NCBI GenBank assembly: GCA_014281115.1
Contig: JACONQ010000007.1
Span: forward strand, 2,108,001-2,172,000
Reading direction: 5' to 3'
From: Laburnicola sp. R22_1
Taxonomy: Eukaryota > Ascomycota > Dothideomycetes > Pleosporales > Didymosphaeriaceae
Length of the DNA stretch: 64,000 bases
In this document: positions 8,968 to 19,320 of the stretch, piece by piece
Layout of the letters: each line of letters opens with the position of its first letter
How positions within the stretch are numbered: position 1 is the stretch's first letter
The notes under the pieces: model-generated
What the model was told of the DNA's origin: nothing
The model's input: the letters and a program-made list of their open reading frames with translations, nothing else
The model's database searches: none
Position numbers and translations under genes: made by a program

Positions 8968-10501
8968 CGGAGGTGCCTTTCAAAAGTTTTTGCCCACCTT
9001 GGCGAGCAGGGGGTTCTGTGCTATTCCTAATTAAGAGCGTTCTCCGGCTGGCTCTAGCTCTGGCTTCCTGAGCCTCCGACCCTCCTTATACTCGTTGCCT
9101 CCATTGAGCTCAAGGATCTGTTCTATATGGTATGGAATCCGCTCAATCCAAGCCTGTATTTTCTCCTGAGGCAGCTCTCTCCAGCACTGCTCCCATGCCC
9201 GTACTGCCTCTGCTCTATTCTTAGGAGCTCCTTTCTTCGTAGTAGCCCTTTTCATCCATGGCCAGCAAGGCTCAATAGAATTCAAATCAGGAGAGTTACC
9301 ACACCAGATAATCCTCTTAACATCATGAATGCTATATATATAGCTTTGAACGTAGTGGTCGTGAGAAGGCGCCTTGTCTTCCTGTACAACTGTTCTAGGC
9401 CGCGTAGCCTTACACTGCTTTGCAAAAGGAATAAGCTTTGGCAGCAGAATTGTTGTCTGGTACCGGTACCAGTCAATTCCTGAGCCACTGCCTCGGCTGA
9501 GCTTTCCAGTCCTCTGGTTCCATCTCCACTGGGGCAGCCGTCCAGGCTTGGTACGGAGACCTAGGCGACGCATGCCATTCTCAAGCTCCCACTCAGCCTT
9601 TTTGATAGGCTCAAGCTCCTTGTTCAGTTCATCAATTTGAGCAGCAGCAGCCTCCTTCTCTTTCTTTGTTTCTGGCGTCCAGCAGTGGCAGGGGCCCTTC
9701 TTGTCGTACGAGAAACAGCCCCAAAACATAAATTCAGAGTAGCCTTTCCATCTCTCACGAATACAGCTCCGTACGAAGGCCTCATCTGCTTTCCTCCATA
9801 CTCGATATCCTCCACGCCTATGGTTGAGAACAACAGACGTTTCGTCTGACCAGATAACATTCTTCCAATCTTCAAGCGTCCAGTCTTGATGGGCCTGGCA
9901 CCACTTATATCGATCCTCCTTCATCTGCTTCGTCAACCCAGGCTTCCTCGTTGGCTTGGTCTTCTTGAAGCCTGCCTTCCTTAAGATTCGCCAGACTGTG
10001 GCAGCTGAGATATTGAATCCTTCTTGGCTAAGTGCGCCAGCAACGTCAGCGCAAGACTTCTCTCGCCCATATCGATCAGTGCGTACGGTGTTGACTACTT
10101 TCTCGGAGACTTCAGATTGCTTTGATGGCCGGCCAGATCGATAGGCGTTTTCAAGATGCTTATCTTCAAGCTTCAGCGGCCGCTGGCCTGGATCGAAACC
10201 TCGCTCGATTGCTCGCGCGTATATAGAGTTGATCGTACGCTTCTCGATTCCAGTGAGTCCGGTGATCTCATTGTTTGACTTGCCTATAGCCTTAAGAACG
10301 ACTACCGTGGCACGAGTAGAGTTATCGTGATGAACCATAGCGACAGTACTAGATAGATCAATTGACAAAGAGTAGTAGTTACAGAGGGTAAGGCCTGAGG
10401 TTGAGAAGTGGCCACGTCAACTCGGAGATGCTTCCCGATCTGGAATGTGGCGCATACCCCTGCTCGCCAAGGTGGGCAAAAACTTTTGAAAGGCACCTCC
10501 G
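8968..10501 (-). mobile_element. Tc1-type DNA transposon, apparently intact
   Basis: This 1534-bp element is flanked by TA at 8966-8967 and 10502-10503. The terminal inverted repeats are identical over 45 bp (8968-9012 and 10457-10501), starting CGGAGGTGCCTTTCAAAAGT. One uninterrupted transposase frame fills the interior. Perfect TIRs, a clean TA duplication and an open frame indicate a young insertion. There is no sign of RIP. Confidence 0.95.
9031..10368 (-). CDS. Tc1/mariner-type transposase (DDE_3)
   Basis: A complete 445-residue frame; a Met 10 codons in (MVHHDNSTRATVV) is an equally good start. An N-terminal helix-turn-helix (IGKSNNEITGLTGIEKRTIN) is followed by a second one (ISAATVWRILRKAGFKK). 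The catalytic core has Asp in VIWSDETSVV, Asp in VVQEDKAPSHD and Glu in SPDLNSIEPCW. The last two are separated by 34 residues, the DD34E spacing of Tc1 elements. Some 155 residues separate the first two acidic residues. This span includes a charged, coiled-coil-like insert (KKEKEAAAAQIDELNKELEP) and a basic WRWNQRTGK segment. The stop lies only 18 bp from the inner edge of the left TIR. All catalytic residues are present, so activity is possible. Confidence 0.93.
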   Translation of the reverse strand: MSIDLSSTVAMVHHDNSTRATVVVLKAIGKSNNEITGLTGIEKRTINSIYARAIERGFDPGQRPLKLEDKHLENAYRSGRPSKQSEVSEKVVNTVRTDRYGREKSCADVAGALSQEGFNISAATVWRILRKAGFKKTKPTRKPGLTKQMKEDRYKWCQAHQDWTLEDWKNVIWSDETSVVLNHRRGGYRVWRKADEAFVRSCIRERWKGYSEFMFWGCFSYDKKGPCHCWTPETKKEKEAAAAQIDELNKELEPIKKAEWELENGMRRLGLRTKPGRLPQWRWNQRTGKLSRGSGSGIDWYRYQTTILLPKLIPFAKQCKATRPRTVVQEDKAPSHDHYVQSYIYSIHDVKRIIWCGNSPDLNSIEPCWPWMKRATTKKGAPKNRAEAVRAWEQCWRELPQEKIQAWIERIPYHIEQILELNGGNEYKEGRRLRKPELEPAGERS

Positions 10502-10566
10502 TATAGTGCACTAAACTAATATTACGTAATTAATAACTAAGCGTATACGATATATAATTACTATGG

Positions 10567-10693
10567 CCGGCTAACGTCCCTCTTAGTGAGAATAGCCTAA
10601 TGAAAACGAATAAAAAAAATATCTGCTTCTTCCGGCTGACGTCCCTCTTGGTGAGAATAGCCTAACGAAAACGAAAAAAATATATCTGCTTCT
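10567..10693. repeat. Two-copy direct repeat, about 63-65 bp
   Basis: A CCGGCTRACGTCCCTCTTRG unit beginning at 10567 is repeated from 10632, each copy ending in an A-rich tract and ATCTGCTTCT. The copies differ mainly by G-to-A transitions. It lies about 65 bp from the right end of the Tc1-type element. Confidence 0.75.
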
Positions 10694-10994
10694 GCTTCAT
10701 GTACGAATAAACCTATGAAACATTGGTACAAGACTTCATTGGACGCCTCTCTTAGAACCTCCGCAGTCTCCTTTCACATATCATTCAACGCGTCGAGCCC
10801 TCCTCTATGGTCTCCACAGCTTCTTAGCACATTTCTGGTACTGTACCTATGCGCCATTGAAGGGCGCTGGTGAAAGTTCGTTCCCAAGCCATCATAGCGA
10901 AAATGTAGATATTAAATTCATACCGTATCCATTCGCCTACCTAAATAAAACCTAGGCTCCCAACAGCAATCATCCTGGGTCCCATATCGTCAAT

Positions 10995-12168
10995 CTAGTG
11001 GAAGGTCCTAAAGAACTCTTCAATCGCCACACCAGCACTCCCGATACCGATGACAGTCCAAAGCCACTTGTTCGTGAGCTCCTTTGTCTGCGGCCAGAAC
11101 GCATTTTTCTCCTCGCGGAACTTCTCCAGCTCGGCAAATTTAGCGGGGTGCGATTCCGAGTAGCGGCGCGTTTGCGAGCTTTCTTTCTCCTTGTCGCCGC
11201 CAAAGTAACGCAGGAAGAGGTAATTTGCGACCGGGCCAAGGAGCTCGATTGGAGCGAGCATGTCTGAGCCGTAGAGGAGGACGATGAAGGAGAGGTGGAC
11301 GAACGCATCACCGAGATAGCTGGAGAGGCATTAGTTGGTCGATAGGTGTTTCATGGCGGAGGACTTACTTCGGGTGACGGACAATGCTCCAAACGCCTTC
11401 TTTCAAGATACCGGTTCCACCTTCAGCTTTGTACTGATCAAGCTGGTAATCGGCTAGGGTCTCCATTGCAAATCCAGTCGTGAACAAGCCTACTGCAGTC
11501 ATTTGCACAATGGGATGGTATCCCATCAACACGGCTCCCTCATGGCGGAATGGCGCAGTGAACGGCAGGCTGATCAGCATCTGGAAAAAGGCCTCAGGCA
11601 TGAAAGTCGTGAAGAGCGACTTGACCCAGAAGTCCCGATCTTTCTTCACCTGGTCGTATCGCGGGTCGTCTTCCCCCCGGTTGATGGAGCGCCGCGCGAT
11701 GCGGTAGAACAGTCGTCCACCCCACAGGGTCACGCCAGTCAACACGAGACGCTCGTGCCACGAGAGGCGACGAAGAGCCTGAGAGAGCGTGAGTCCTTGA
11801 AACAGGCGGCGCCCAACGGCAGACCACCAGGCATTGACGACTTGTCCGCTGGGCCACAGCCAATCTTTCGCTTCCACGCGGCCAGTATAGCTGGCCGCAC
11901 CCCAAGCGATGATGGCCAGGCCCGAATGCAGGCCCAACGACGGCGCCAGCGTATCTTTCAAGATGCCCACATCGAAAAGTGACGCATTCTGCACATGCGT
12001 CTGGGAATGGGCCGCATCGACCGAGCCGACGGGTGCCTTGTGCGGCAGCGCGCTCTTGTTGGAGCTGGGCAAGTAGAAGTTGTTGGGCTCGCGGTCTGCC
12101 ACTTGGATCTGGACGTCTGGTGCGCGCGTGGGCGAGTTGTCCGACTTTCCAAACCAGCCAGAAGCCAT
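10995..12168 (-). CDS. DUF1295 family membrane protein (steroid 5-alpha-reductase-like)
   Basis: Two exons, 12168-11369 and 11319-10995, joined by a 49-bp GT-AG intron give 374 residues. The splice rebuilds GVWSIVRHPNYLGDAFVH, the RHPNYLG signature of the DUF1295 and 5-alpha-reductase/isoprenylcysteine methyltransferase-like fold, where it contributes to cofactor binding. The first 70 residues are polar. They are followed by several hydrophobic segments (near LHSGLAIIAWGAASY, HERLVLTGVTLWGG, and IVQMTAVGLFTTGFAMETL). The C-terminal half after the signature has a charged loop and a final hydrophobic helix (LWTVIGIGSAGVAIEEFF). It is probably an ER or organellar membrane oxidoreductase, but no substrate can be assigned. 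Confidence 0.87.
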
Positions 12169-12998
12169 GATGGATGACGGTGGGGAGGAGAAGTGGCTTG
12201 CTTGCGTTCGCGCGGGGGGCGACGGGTGCGGCCAGCTTTATTAAGCTCCCCAGAGCTTCCCCGCACCTGATGACCATGTCGCGGCCCCACTTACCCCGGA
12301 TTCTTTGTGTGCTCGGCTGCTCCTGCCCAAGGGGAGCACTCACATGGACTGCATCGACTGCATTTCTCAGCTGCAATAATAATAGTGCGTGCTAATCTAC
12401 CCGTCGTTACGTCCAGCGTCAATTTGTCCATCCAAGTTTACAATGTCCACGTATTTGCGAGAAGACCTGGTGAGTGGAACCACCTGACCTTTTGTTTTCC
12501 AACCACATGCAGGTTCCGGCACGGGTAGGAATCCGGAGGACTTCTGGACGCTTTTGTGACAAGAACCCCTACCAGTTTATGTCAAAGACTAAAAACGAAT
12601 GCAATTGTATACAGTGATAGGAGACTATTGAGAACATGAAGAGAGGGAAGGGTGTACAAGCGAGCACAGTAAGTGGAGAGGGAATAGCCACTTTTCGAAA
12701 CAAGAACAATCCGATGATGAACGCCAAGAATACGCCGTCTCTTTTCTGCCCGGAATAATACACAAAAGATCAAGTCGTTGACTTGTCACCAGTTATGGGT
12801 GCACAGTGTGTTGCGCTGACAGCAACACCCTAGGTCTATGTCTGCCGAAGACGGTCTGTTTGAAAGATCCTCCACCACCTGGACATTCTCGGCACGTTGG
12901 AAAGAAACTCGCATGGCGCTGATATGTCGATACTGGCCGTCGCCTCAACGTACAGCTGGCGGCAGAAGGCGAAGTTGAACAAAGCACCCTCCGTTGAC
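12169..12998. other. Intergenic region
   Basis: This lies between the start of the DUF1295 gene and the 3' end of the Cys-rich gene. It holds the promoter of the former and probably the 3' UTR of the latter. No further gene is supported. Confidence 0.45.
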
Positions 12999-14105
12999 TC
13001 AAGTCTCCTGGGTTGGCTCTGGAATCGAGCCCAAACACCAAAGACAGCGAAGTAGGGTGGGGCTAGGTCCGTCGGTTTTGACTGGGCTACCACAGCCACA
13101 GTGGTTCTTTTGAGCTTCATGAAAGCGCTTCATTTGGGTCCGCTCATCCAGGAAACATTTCAGGCACAGCCACCTGTCGAGTAGATGGGCCCGCAGGGTA
13201 CATTGACAGGGTGCGAATCTTCTTTCCAATAGGGGCATCCCTGCACAAGTGTAACAAAGAACACACTTCCGTTCTTCTGTATAGTCCCAGAAAGGTTGAA
13301 TTACAGGCGATGGATGAGGTGTGGTGGAAGAATTTGAAAGCCTCAGAGGGCCTTTTCCGAGGTTGTAGTCGAGAATCTCATCTATTGATTCCTCTCCCGC
13401 AACATCCAGAATAGCGTCAAGAGGAGCTTCTAGAAAGCCGTGGTCATGAAATGGCCTCGTGGGTAGGGTAGACTCAAGACCAAAGTTGGCTCGTGTCAGG
13501 ATACCCATCTCGTGTGGAGAAAGGAGAGCGAAGCCACTGCAGTACGGCAGTTCATCGACTTCGTCTTGAGGCTGAAAGAAGCTCTGGTAAACGCAGTGTA
13601 TGCGACACTCATCGCATGTCATGTGATTGCAGGTGGCGCAAGGTTGTGTTTCAACCACCCGCTTATTGTCACTGTTCCCGCATTCGACGTATTCTTCGCA
13701 GTTTGGATTGGTGGAAAATGATGACTTCTTATGATGGGCCCTTCGGATGGCGATACCGCTGCCGTCGCAGGGCATTCTGTGCAGGAGGTTGAGCCGGCTC
13801 GATTCTGTAGAGAAAATCATTTTGTACGTTGCTTTCGATGTCGCTGCCAGAGAGAAGAGATCCTCGGGACAGAGATTGGAGACGGTCGCTAACAAAAGGC
13901 CATACTGGGCAAGAATCCGCAGTAGGTGACATGGCTCAAGATTGCAGGCGCTAGAGGGTGGTGGGACGAACTCAAACTTTTTGTGGCAGGCACATCCAGC
14001 CACCAGGTCTTGCGATCTCTTTCTCTTCATTGAGTTGAACTTGCTTTCTGGGCTGAAGAAAGCGCCGTTTGGACCCTCGGAGAAAGCAAGCCAGGTACAA
14101 CCCAA
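12999..14105 (-). CDS. F-box-like, cysteine-rich protein of unknown function
   Basis: A single open frame of 368 residues. A hydrophobic segment at about 70-95 (LATVSNLCPEDLFSLAATSK) has the pattern of a degenerate fungal F-box helix set. Three Cys/His groups follow: CATCNHMTCDEC near residue 155, CVLCYTCAG near 280, then CQC, CLKC, CGCG and CLWC in the last 80 residues. These suggest zinc binding. An alternative start is the Met at residue 26 (MKRKRSQD), because the first 25 residues look like translated leader. F-box-plus-zinc-cluster proteins of this type are numerous in filamentous ascomycetes and mostly unstudied. A role in substrate recognition for ubiquitination is inference. Confidence 0.65.
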   Translation of the reverse strand: MGCTWLAFSEGPNGAFFSPESKFNSMKRKRSQDLVAGCACHKKFEFVPPPSSACNLEPCHLLRILAQYGLLLATVSNLCPEDLFSLAATSKATYKMIFSTESSRLNLLHRMPCDGSGIAIRRAHHKKSSFSTNPNCEEYVECGNSDNKRVVETQPCATCNHMTCDECRIHCVYQSFFQPQDEVDELPYCSGFALLSPHEMGILTRANFGLESTLPTRPFHDHGFLEAPLDAILDVAGEESIDEILDYNLGKGPLRLSNSSTTPHPSPVIQPFWDYTEERKCVLCYTCAGMPLLERRFAPCQCTLRAHLLDRWLCLKCFLDERTQMKRFHEAQKNHCGCGSPVKTDGPSPTLLRCLWCLGSIPEPTQET

Positions 14106-15023
14106 AGAGCTACTGTCTGAATGCAGGCGTCGGTGTTCAACCTAGCTAGCGCGCCTGAAAAGCAAAAATCGGGTTAATGTAGGGACCATGAGTATAGTCT
14201 AAATTCCAGGAGAAACCCGTTGCGGTGTGTCTGTTGGGTATCGAGGTGTAGGCAGGTGGACGGATCTAGTTCAGACGGTCTAAACCCGCGAGCAGGATGA
14301 AATACTGTTTCGTGCATAAAAGTGCTGGTGTAGGAGGGTGTAAAATTCAAACGAGGTGTTCAGCACCCGGCGTTGAGAAGTGGATGAAGCTTAGGCAAGC
14401 TGAAGAGCTGAAAGAGGATGGAACACAACAGCGGAGGATATTGACTGGAAGCTTTTGACTTACGTGACAGACATTTAGCTTTTTCCTCTCAGACGCTCAT
14501 ATAGCACTTTTCTGAGCGCCTTCCGCGCTGTTCGCGTCCGAGTCCATCGTTGGGTAGAGCTGGGAAAATTTGTCGGGTGGATTCGGTTGTCGCGACGCGT
14601 GACGCGGAAAAGATCGGGCGCGTGAACGTCGGTCGGTTGGAAAGAACAAACAACTAGCCGACGAGCAGACGGATGCACTTTTCGAAACGTTTGTCGACCT
14701 CGAGAAGACGTGGAGTCAACACCACAACGACCACTGCAAGGGCGCTGGAGAGACGTCGTACAAGCGGACATACTTTGGGTGTCCTGTCCCACGGGTATCT
14801 CGTCGGCTGATGACGTTGGCGCTAGCGGCTGAAGGGAAGCGCACGTGACAGTTCCTTACACGTGTGTCATCACAGACCTCGGGACAATGTATCAAAGCCA
14901 CCTTCGTGGTACATTTATTTACCATCGTAATATCATTACACATCATAAGGCTCATTCATTTGCAGTATAAGCTGCCAGTGCCCTGGAGCGTTCCTCCAGA
15001 GCCGAGCGACGCTCTCACAGATG
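14106..15023. other. Intergenic region left of family A copy 2
   Basis: No coherent gene was found on either strand. The region ends at the TA target of the second family A transposon. Confidence 0.45.
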
Positions 15024-15025
15024 TA

Positions 15026-17156
15026 CCATATTTTACCACCAAATGCACGGACCCACCAAATGCACGGACCCACCAAATGCACGTTTTTGCCGCCACCAAG
15101 GGCAACACTCTAAAACCTATACAACGCCAAATATATAGTAAAATCACTAGATTTTTTGCAGTAGCACTCGTAGGAGCATATAAAACTATTGCGCAATGAT
15201 AAATTACTTGCGATAACGCTGTGGGAGCTGTACAGTACGGGTGCGCGTGGCTCTGGCGGGTGAGGGCACCCTCTCTCCAGTGGGCTCTTAATCAACAATA
15301 GTAGCCTCAGGTCTCTCAAGAGCTTGTTTTTTTGGTGTACAAGGGTTGAGGCTCTGTTAATTACCCTTTTTAGACAATTGTATATCACCTTTGAGTTGCT
15401 TTTCGAGCTGCTTTTGGAGTAGCTTTTCAGCTCGCTCAGCAGCCTTAGCCTCTTTTGCTTGCGCCTTTAGTTCTCGCGCCGCCAAACGTACGCGAGCTCT
15501 CTCCTCTTTAAGAGCTTGTTTCTCCTGCTTTTTAAGAAGCCTTTGTGTTGAGCCTCTAAGAGTTGTTGTTGTTAAAGCTTTTTATCAGTCTCAATTTGGT
15601 CCTGCCTCTCGCAGGCCCTCTGAACTTTGCTAGGTGAGTAAAATACGGCGCCGCCATGCCAATTATTAGGTTTATTAAGTAGGAGAGGCTTGCTACGTTA
15701 ACAGCGCCTCTTCTTGTTAATAAAAGCTTGCTCAAGCCTATTGTATTAGTGTTAAAAGGATCCTATATTTGATCTTAAGCTTGTGATAACTTTGCGACAG
15801 CTGTTTACGCTCCTCAGCGTGGTCCTCCGCAACAATGTCCTTTAGTATTTGCCGTACTTTACGCCAATCAGAATTAGAGAGGTTTGACAAGCTACTCTGA
15901 CTTAAGGGAGGGCTCTTGTGCTCTGCGATAAACTTCTTAAGTATAGTGTTTGGGTTATAAGGTGACAACCCAGTACACTTAAAAGCTTTAAGTATTATTG
16001 TTTCTTAAAAGGCCCTTTGCCAGGAGGCGTTAAAGAGTCGATAAAAGTCGCGTTTGGTGATTGCTAAGAGGCCCTAGCAGTTGTACATAAACTCTAAGAG
16101 CTCTCTTGTATACGCCGTACTCAGAGGCTTGAACATCGCCACATCAAGAGGCTGGAGAGTGTGGGTAGCGTGTGGCGGGAAGGTTGTAAGGAGTATTTTG
16201 TTATTGTCGCAGTACGTGATAAATTGCATGGTAATATAAGACCCATGCCCATCAAGTATGAGTAGTCAGTACTCCCTACAACCTTTCTCCTTGGTCTCGC
16301 GATCAAATACTTGTTTAAGCCACGCCAGACTAATCTTATTGTTAGTCCACCCACTTAATAAGCTCGCAAAAAAGGCCTTGTGGTGTTGCGGATCAAAATC
16401 TTGAAGCCATAAGTCTTATATATTGCCCGTAGTAGCTTGATAAATCAAGGCTGGCGTTAGCGAGGTGCCGTCGGCGCAAATACAGGCAATTATTGTTACC
16501 CACTCTCTATTGCCGTCCTAGAGTATTTGCTTGTGAGGGCCCTGCTTATACAGCTGCCGCGAGAACACTCTTTTTATCTTGGTGAGCACTCCAATAAGGA
16601 ACCCTTTTTTATCTATATTGTACATATGGCGACTGTCGATATCGTACTAGGTTATTTTGTCGCCTAAAAGCTTGAAGTATAAGGCGTATTTGGTAGCAGA
16701 ATTAGCGCGGTGGCGACAGGCGTCGATACTAGTAGTCCATCGCAATATAAGCTTAATATTGTTGCGGGCAATAAAGCGCTTAACCCAGTTTTTGCCTGGC
16801 TCTTTTCTGGCTATTTCTGTTGCGAAATTTTGGATTATTTGCTTTATAGGAGGCAGGCCTCTCTTATTAAGCTTATATATATAGTTTACAAGCTCTTTTT
16901 CTTATGTAGTGTTGAGAAATTTCTGCTTATTTGCCCTCTCTATATGGCTTTTATTAATCCCGCGCGCGCGCCGCGATAAAGTTGATCGCTTAACGCCAAA
17001 TAATTTGGCAATTTTGGTGTAATTAGGCTTTTCGCCTGCTGGCAAGCTTTTGATTGCTGCCAGCGCAGCCTCCATAGCGTTAATATTGGTGGAGTTATGA
17101 GCGTTGATAAACTACGTGGATTTTTTCAAAACCGTGCATTTGGTGATTAGTCATGG
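15026..17156 (-). mobile_element. Pogo-type DNA transposon, family A copy 2 (RIP-damaged)
   Basis: This 2131-bp element lies between TA at 15024-15025 and TA at 17157-17158 and has the same ends as the element at 2847-4859. The left end has three ACCAAATGCACG motifs (copy 1 has two); the right end has one (copy 1 has two). The interior aligns with copy 1 throughout. It differs by many TGA-to-TAA, TGG-to-TAG and CAA-to-TAA type transitions on both strands and by single-base indels in runs (15330s, 15545). It retains 117 bp (16791-16907) that copy 1 has lost. Confidence 0.92.
15100..17070 (-). pseudogene. Pogo/Fot1-type transposase, family A copy 2, multiply broken
   Basis: The minus strand shows the same protein as copy 1 in pieces, such as a 76-residue open piece at 15738-15968 and a C-terminal piece at 15110-15388. 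Stops arise where copy 1 has Trp or Gln codons. Codons at 16791-16907 restore the part of the CENP-B-type DNA-binding domain deleted in copy 1 (EKELVNYIYKLNKRGLPP). At the codon matching the amber stop of copy 1, this copy still has TGG. The protein cannot be made. Confidence 0.85.
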
Positions 17157-17443
17157 TATCAGGAATTGATCGTCGACCCCATCGCATAAGCGCGGGAGCT
17201 TGAGTGCAACCTCCAGATAACTTCGCCTTCCAGTCAACTTCCGCGGCGGATGGTGGGATCCGCAACCCAAATATCACATTCCGCCCCAACAACCTCTGCA
17301 CCTTGTACAAGCGCCACAATCAATCGAACCGCACGATACGTCCATGGCAGCCTAAACACCTTCACACTGGACTAACGCTAATACGCCTCCATTGTTTTGG
17401 CCTGCAGTAAAGGGTCGACAGTACAGACGAAGCAAACGAGTGC

Positions 17444-18990
17444 TCAATGACGCTTCGTTCGCTTGGCGTCGCAGGCCTTTTGTCTCGACAAGTATTCCAT
17501 TACCTGCCACGGAGAGAAATTGCCGAAACGCTCTTCGAACTCAGTTCTCTTGGCCTCTTTCTTTTGTGCCAATCGATCTCTGTGGACATCCAGACTCTCC
17601 AGGGTCGTGTTAAGCTCTTCCATGTCCTGTCTGAACTTCAGGAGCTCTTCGATGATGTGATCCTCGGGTAACTTTCGCTTATAGCCTTGTATTTCAGACG
17701 GGACTGGCGTGAAGTTTTCTAGGAAATTCTGCGCGGACTGGACGGTGCCTTCACGCTTCGGTCGAAGGGTTCCATCGCCAGGTCGACCAGTAGGAGCAAC
17801 TTCCGTTGCTTGAGCGTTCAAGACCTTCTCTGACACCCTTGTATCATGGCCAAATCGAAGAGGACCATAAGGTCGAGCGTCAGCCTGCATTGTCCGGTCA
17901 AGTTCTTCATTCATGACGTTCGAACCGCCATCAAGCTCTGCCATTTCATTCTCCTCAATGCTTGCCATTGGCTTTTTCCGCCAGACAGATGTTGCCCGCG
18001 TGAACGACGGTACATGCCCTGTCTGAGTAGAAGCATGCCCTGGGCGACCCAATTTTGTTAGTATACTCTGAAAAATTTCCAGAAAAAAATAACTTCATAC
18101 CTGTCGCTTGGAAGCTTCCCCTCGGGTAGACTTCGAACACTCGTCAAGTTTGCGCAACGCAGCTACAAACTGGCCAAGAATTTGGCCGAATGTTCGCGTA
18201 CCAACTGATCCCACGTGACGACTCCCTTCCACAGGAAATAGTACTTTATTACCGCTTTCAACTTAGAAAGGTCATCCCCTTCATTTTTCTGGAAATGGTT
18301 GAACGGGGCGATCAATGGTTCCTTGGGTATCTCGTGCGATTTGTACTCGATGCGCAAATGGCGCTCTGAAACGGCGACTGCTTCTCGGCAATGAACGTGA
18401 TTTGGGCCGTCTTACGCGTATACACGGTTATATGCGTATCGGAGTCATGGCTAATGAGTAGCCTGAAGGGGGCCGGGAAGTTGTTGGTTCCGAGACCACC
18501 ATCGTGATCTTCGAACGATAGATGCCTGACGTCTGGGAGCCGGTCAAGTAGTGAGGAGACTCGTATGGTAGCGAGATGAGCCTTGACAGCTCCCAACTCG
18601 CTTTCGTTGCTGATGGAAGGGGATGATGACCGAGGTTCTTCGGCCGCCTCAAGACTACGCGCTACAGAAGGCACTATAGGTGAGTTAGCCAGGTTAAGGG
18701 CAAAGAGTGGACCGTAGATGTCTGTAGAAAGCCAAAATATAGTGTCGCAAGCATAACAGTACGAAGGGTGTACGAACTATTGGGAACAAGCGCGTCTTGT
18801 TGTAGGTCAAAAGGGAGAGAGCCGGTTGAATGAGGTGGTGTCGTGCTGAAAAGAGGAGGTGCGAGCAGTCGGTAAATTAGCGGCGGTTATGCCGACAGCA
18901 AACGGTTTATGTGAAAAGTAGCGCACGGACTGTTTACATATGATGACAGGAGGTGAGGGACAGAACACCTCTTGTTTCCAAGGATGCAAA
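17444..18990 (-). CDS. Multi-exon gene of unknown function (exon structure tentative)
   Basis: Coherent coding pieces lie on the minus strand, joined by short introns I can only partly fix. One piece runs from near 18710 (IYGPLFALNLANSP) through SFEDHDGGLGTNNFPAPFR. A 50-bp intron (GTAAGA...TTTCAG, near 18365-18415) then joins HITVYT to RHLRIEYKSHEIPKEPL. A later piece reads VGTRTFGQILGQFVAALRKL. The final exon codes the last roughly 200 residues, with a charged coiled coil (IIEELLKFRQDMEELNTTLE) and a basic C-terminus (DAKRTKRH). The start codon was not found; the region up to 18990 has an open frame without ATG. I recognise no family. The basic tail and coiled coil would fit a nuclear protein, but that is only a guess. 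A pseudogene cannot be excluded. Confidence 0.45.
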
Positions 18991-19320
18991 TCGCCCTATG
19001 TATCTTTACTTCGGGAATATTGTCAAGGTTGTTCAGATGTATCTAGATCGTGATGTCTAGGAAAGTTCAAAAGTATAGCATGCATGAGTGATTGATTGGA
19101 TTAACGATATACATCGATTCCCCATTTTGACGATCGCTACTTCTTGTTTACATTTGGAGATGTTACTATATCCTTCTCCTTCGCGCTTCCACTCATAAAG
19201 GATATATTCCCCGTCGGATGCCAACCAGCGGGTCGAGATAGCTCACCAACCCGCTTCATCGCTCAGCGGCCTGAATAAGCAGGGTATACACCAATCATGC
19301 ATGTCCGCAAACACACCCTC

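Noticed and set aside
11594..12376. 260-codon minus-strand frame overlapping the DUF1295 gene
   Set aside because: It is in a different frame from the clearly conserved membrane protein and lacks any motif.
14864..15199. Plus-strand frame reading into family A copy 2, as a possible second disrupted gene
   Set aside because: Joining the flanks across the TA gives only about a dozen residues before a stop, with no sign of a conserved protein.
18312..18674. Apparent frameshift in the unknown gene at 17.4-18.9 kb
   Set aside because: A 50-bp GTAAGA...TTTCAG intron explains the frame change without any mutation.
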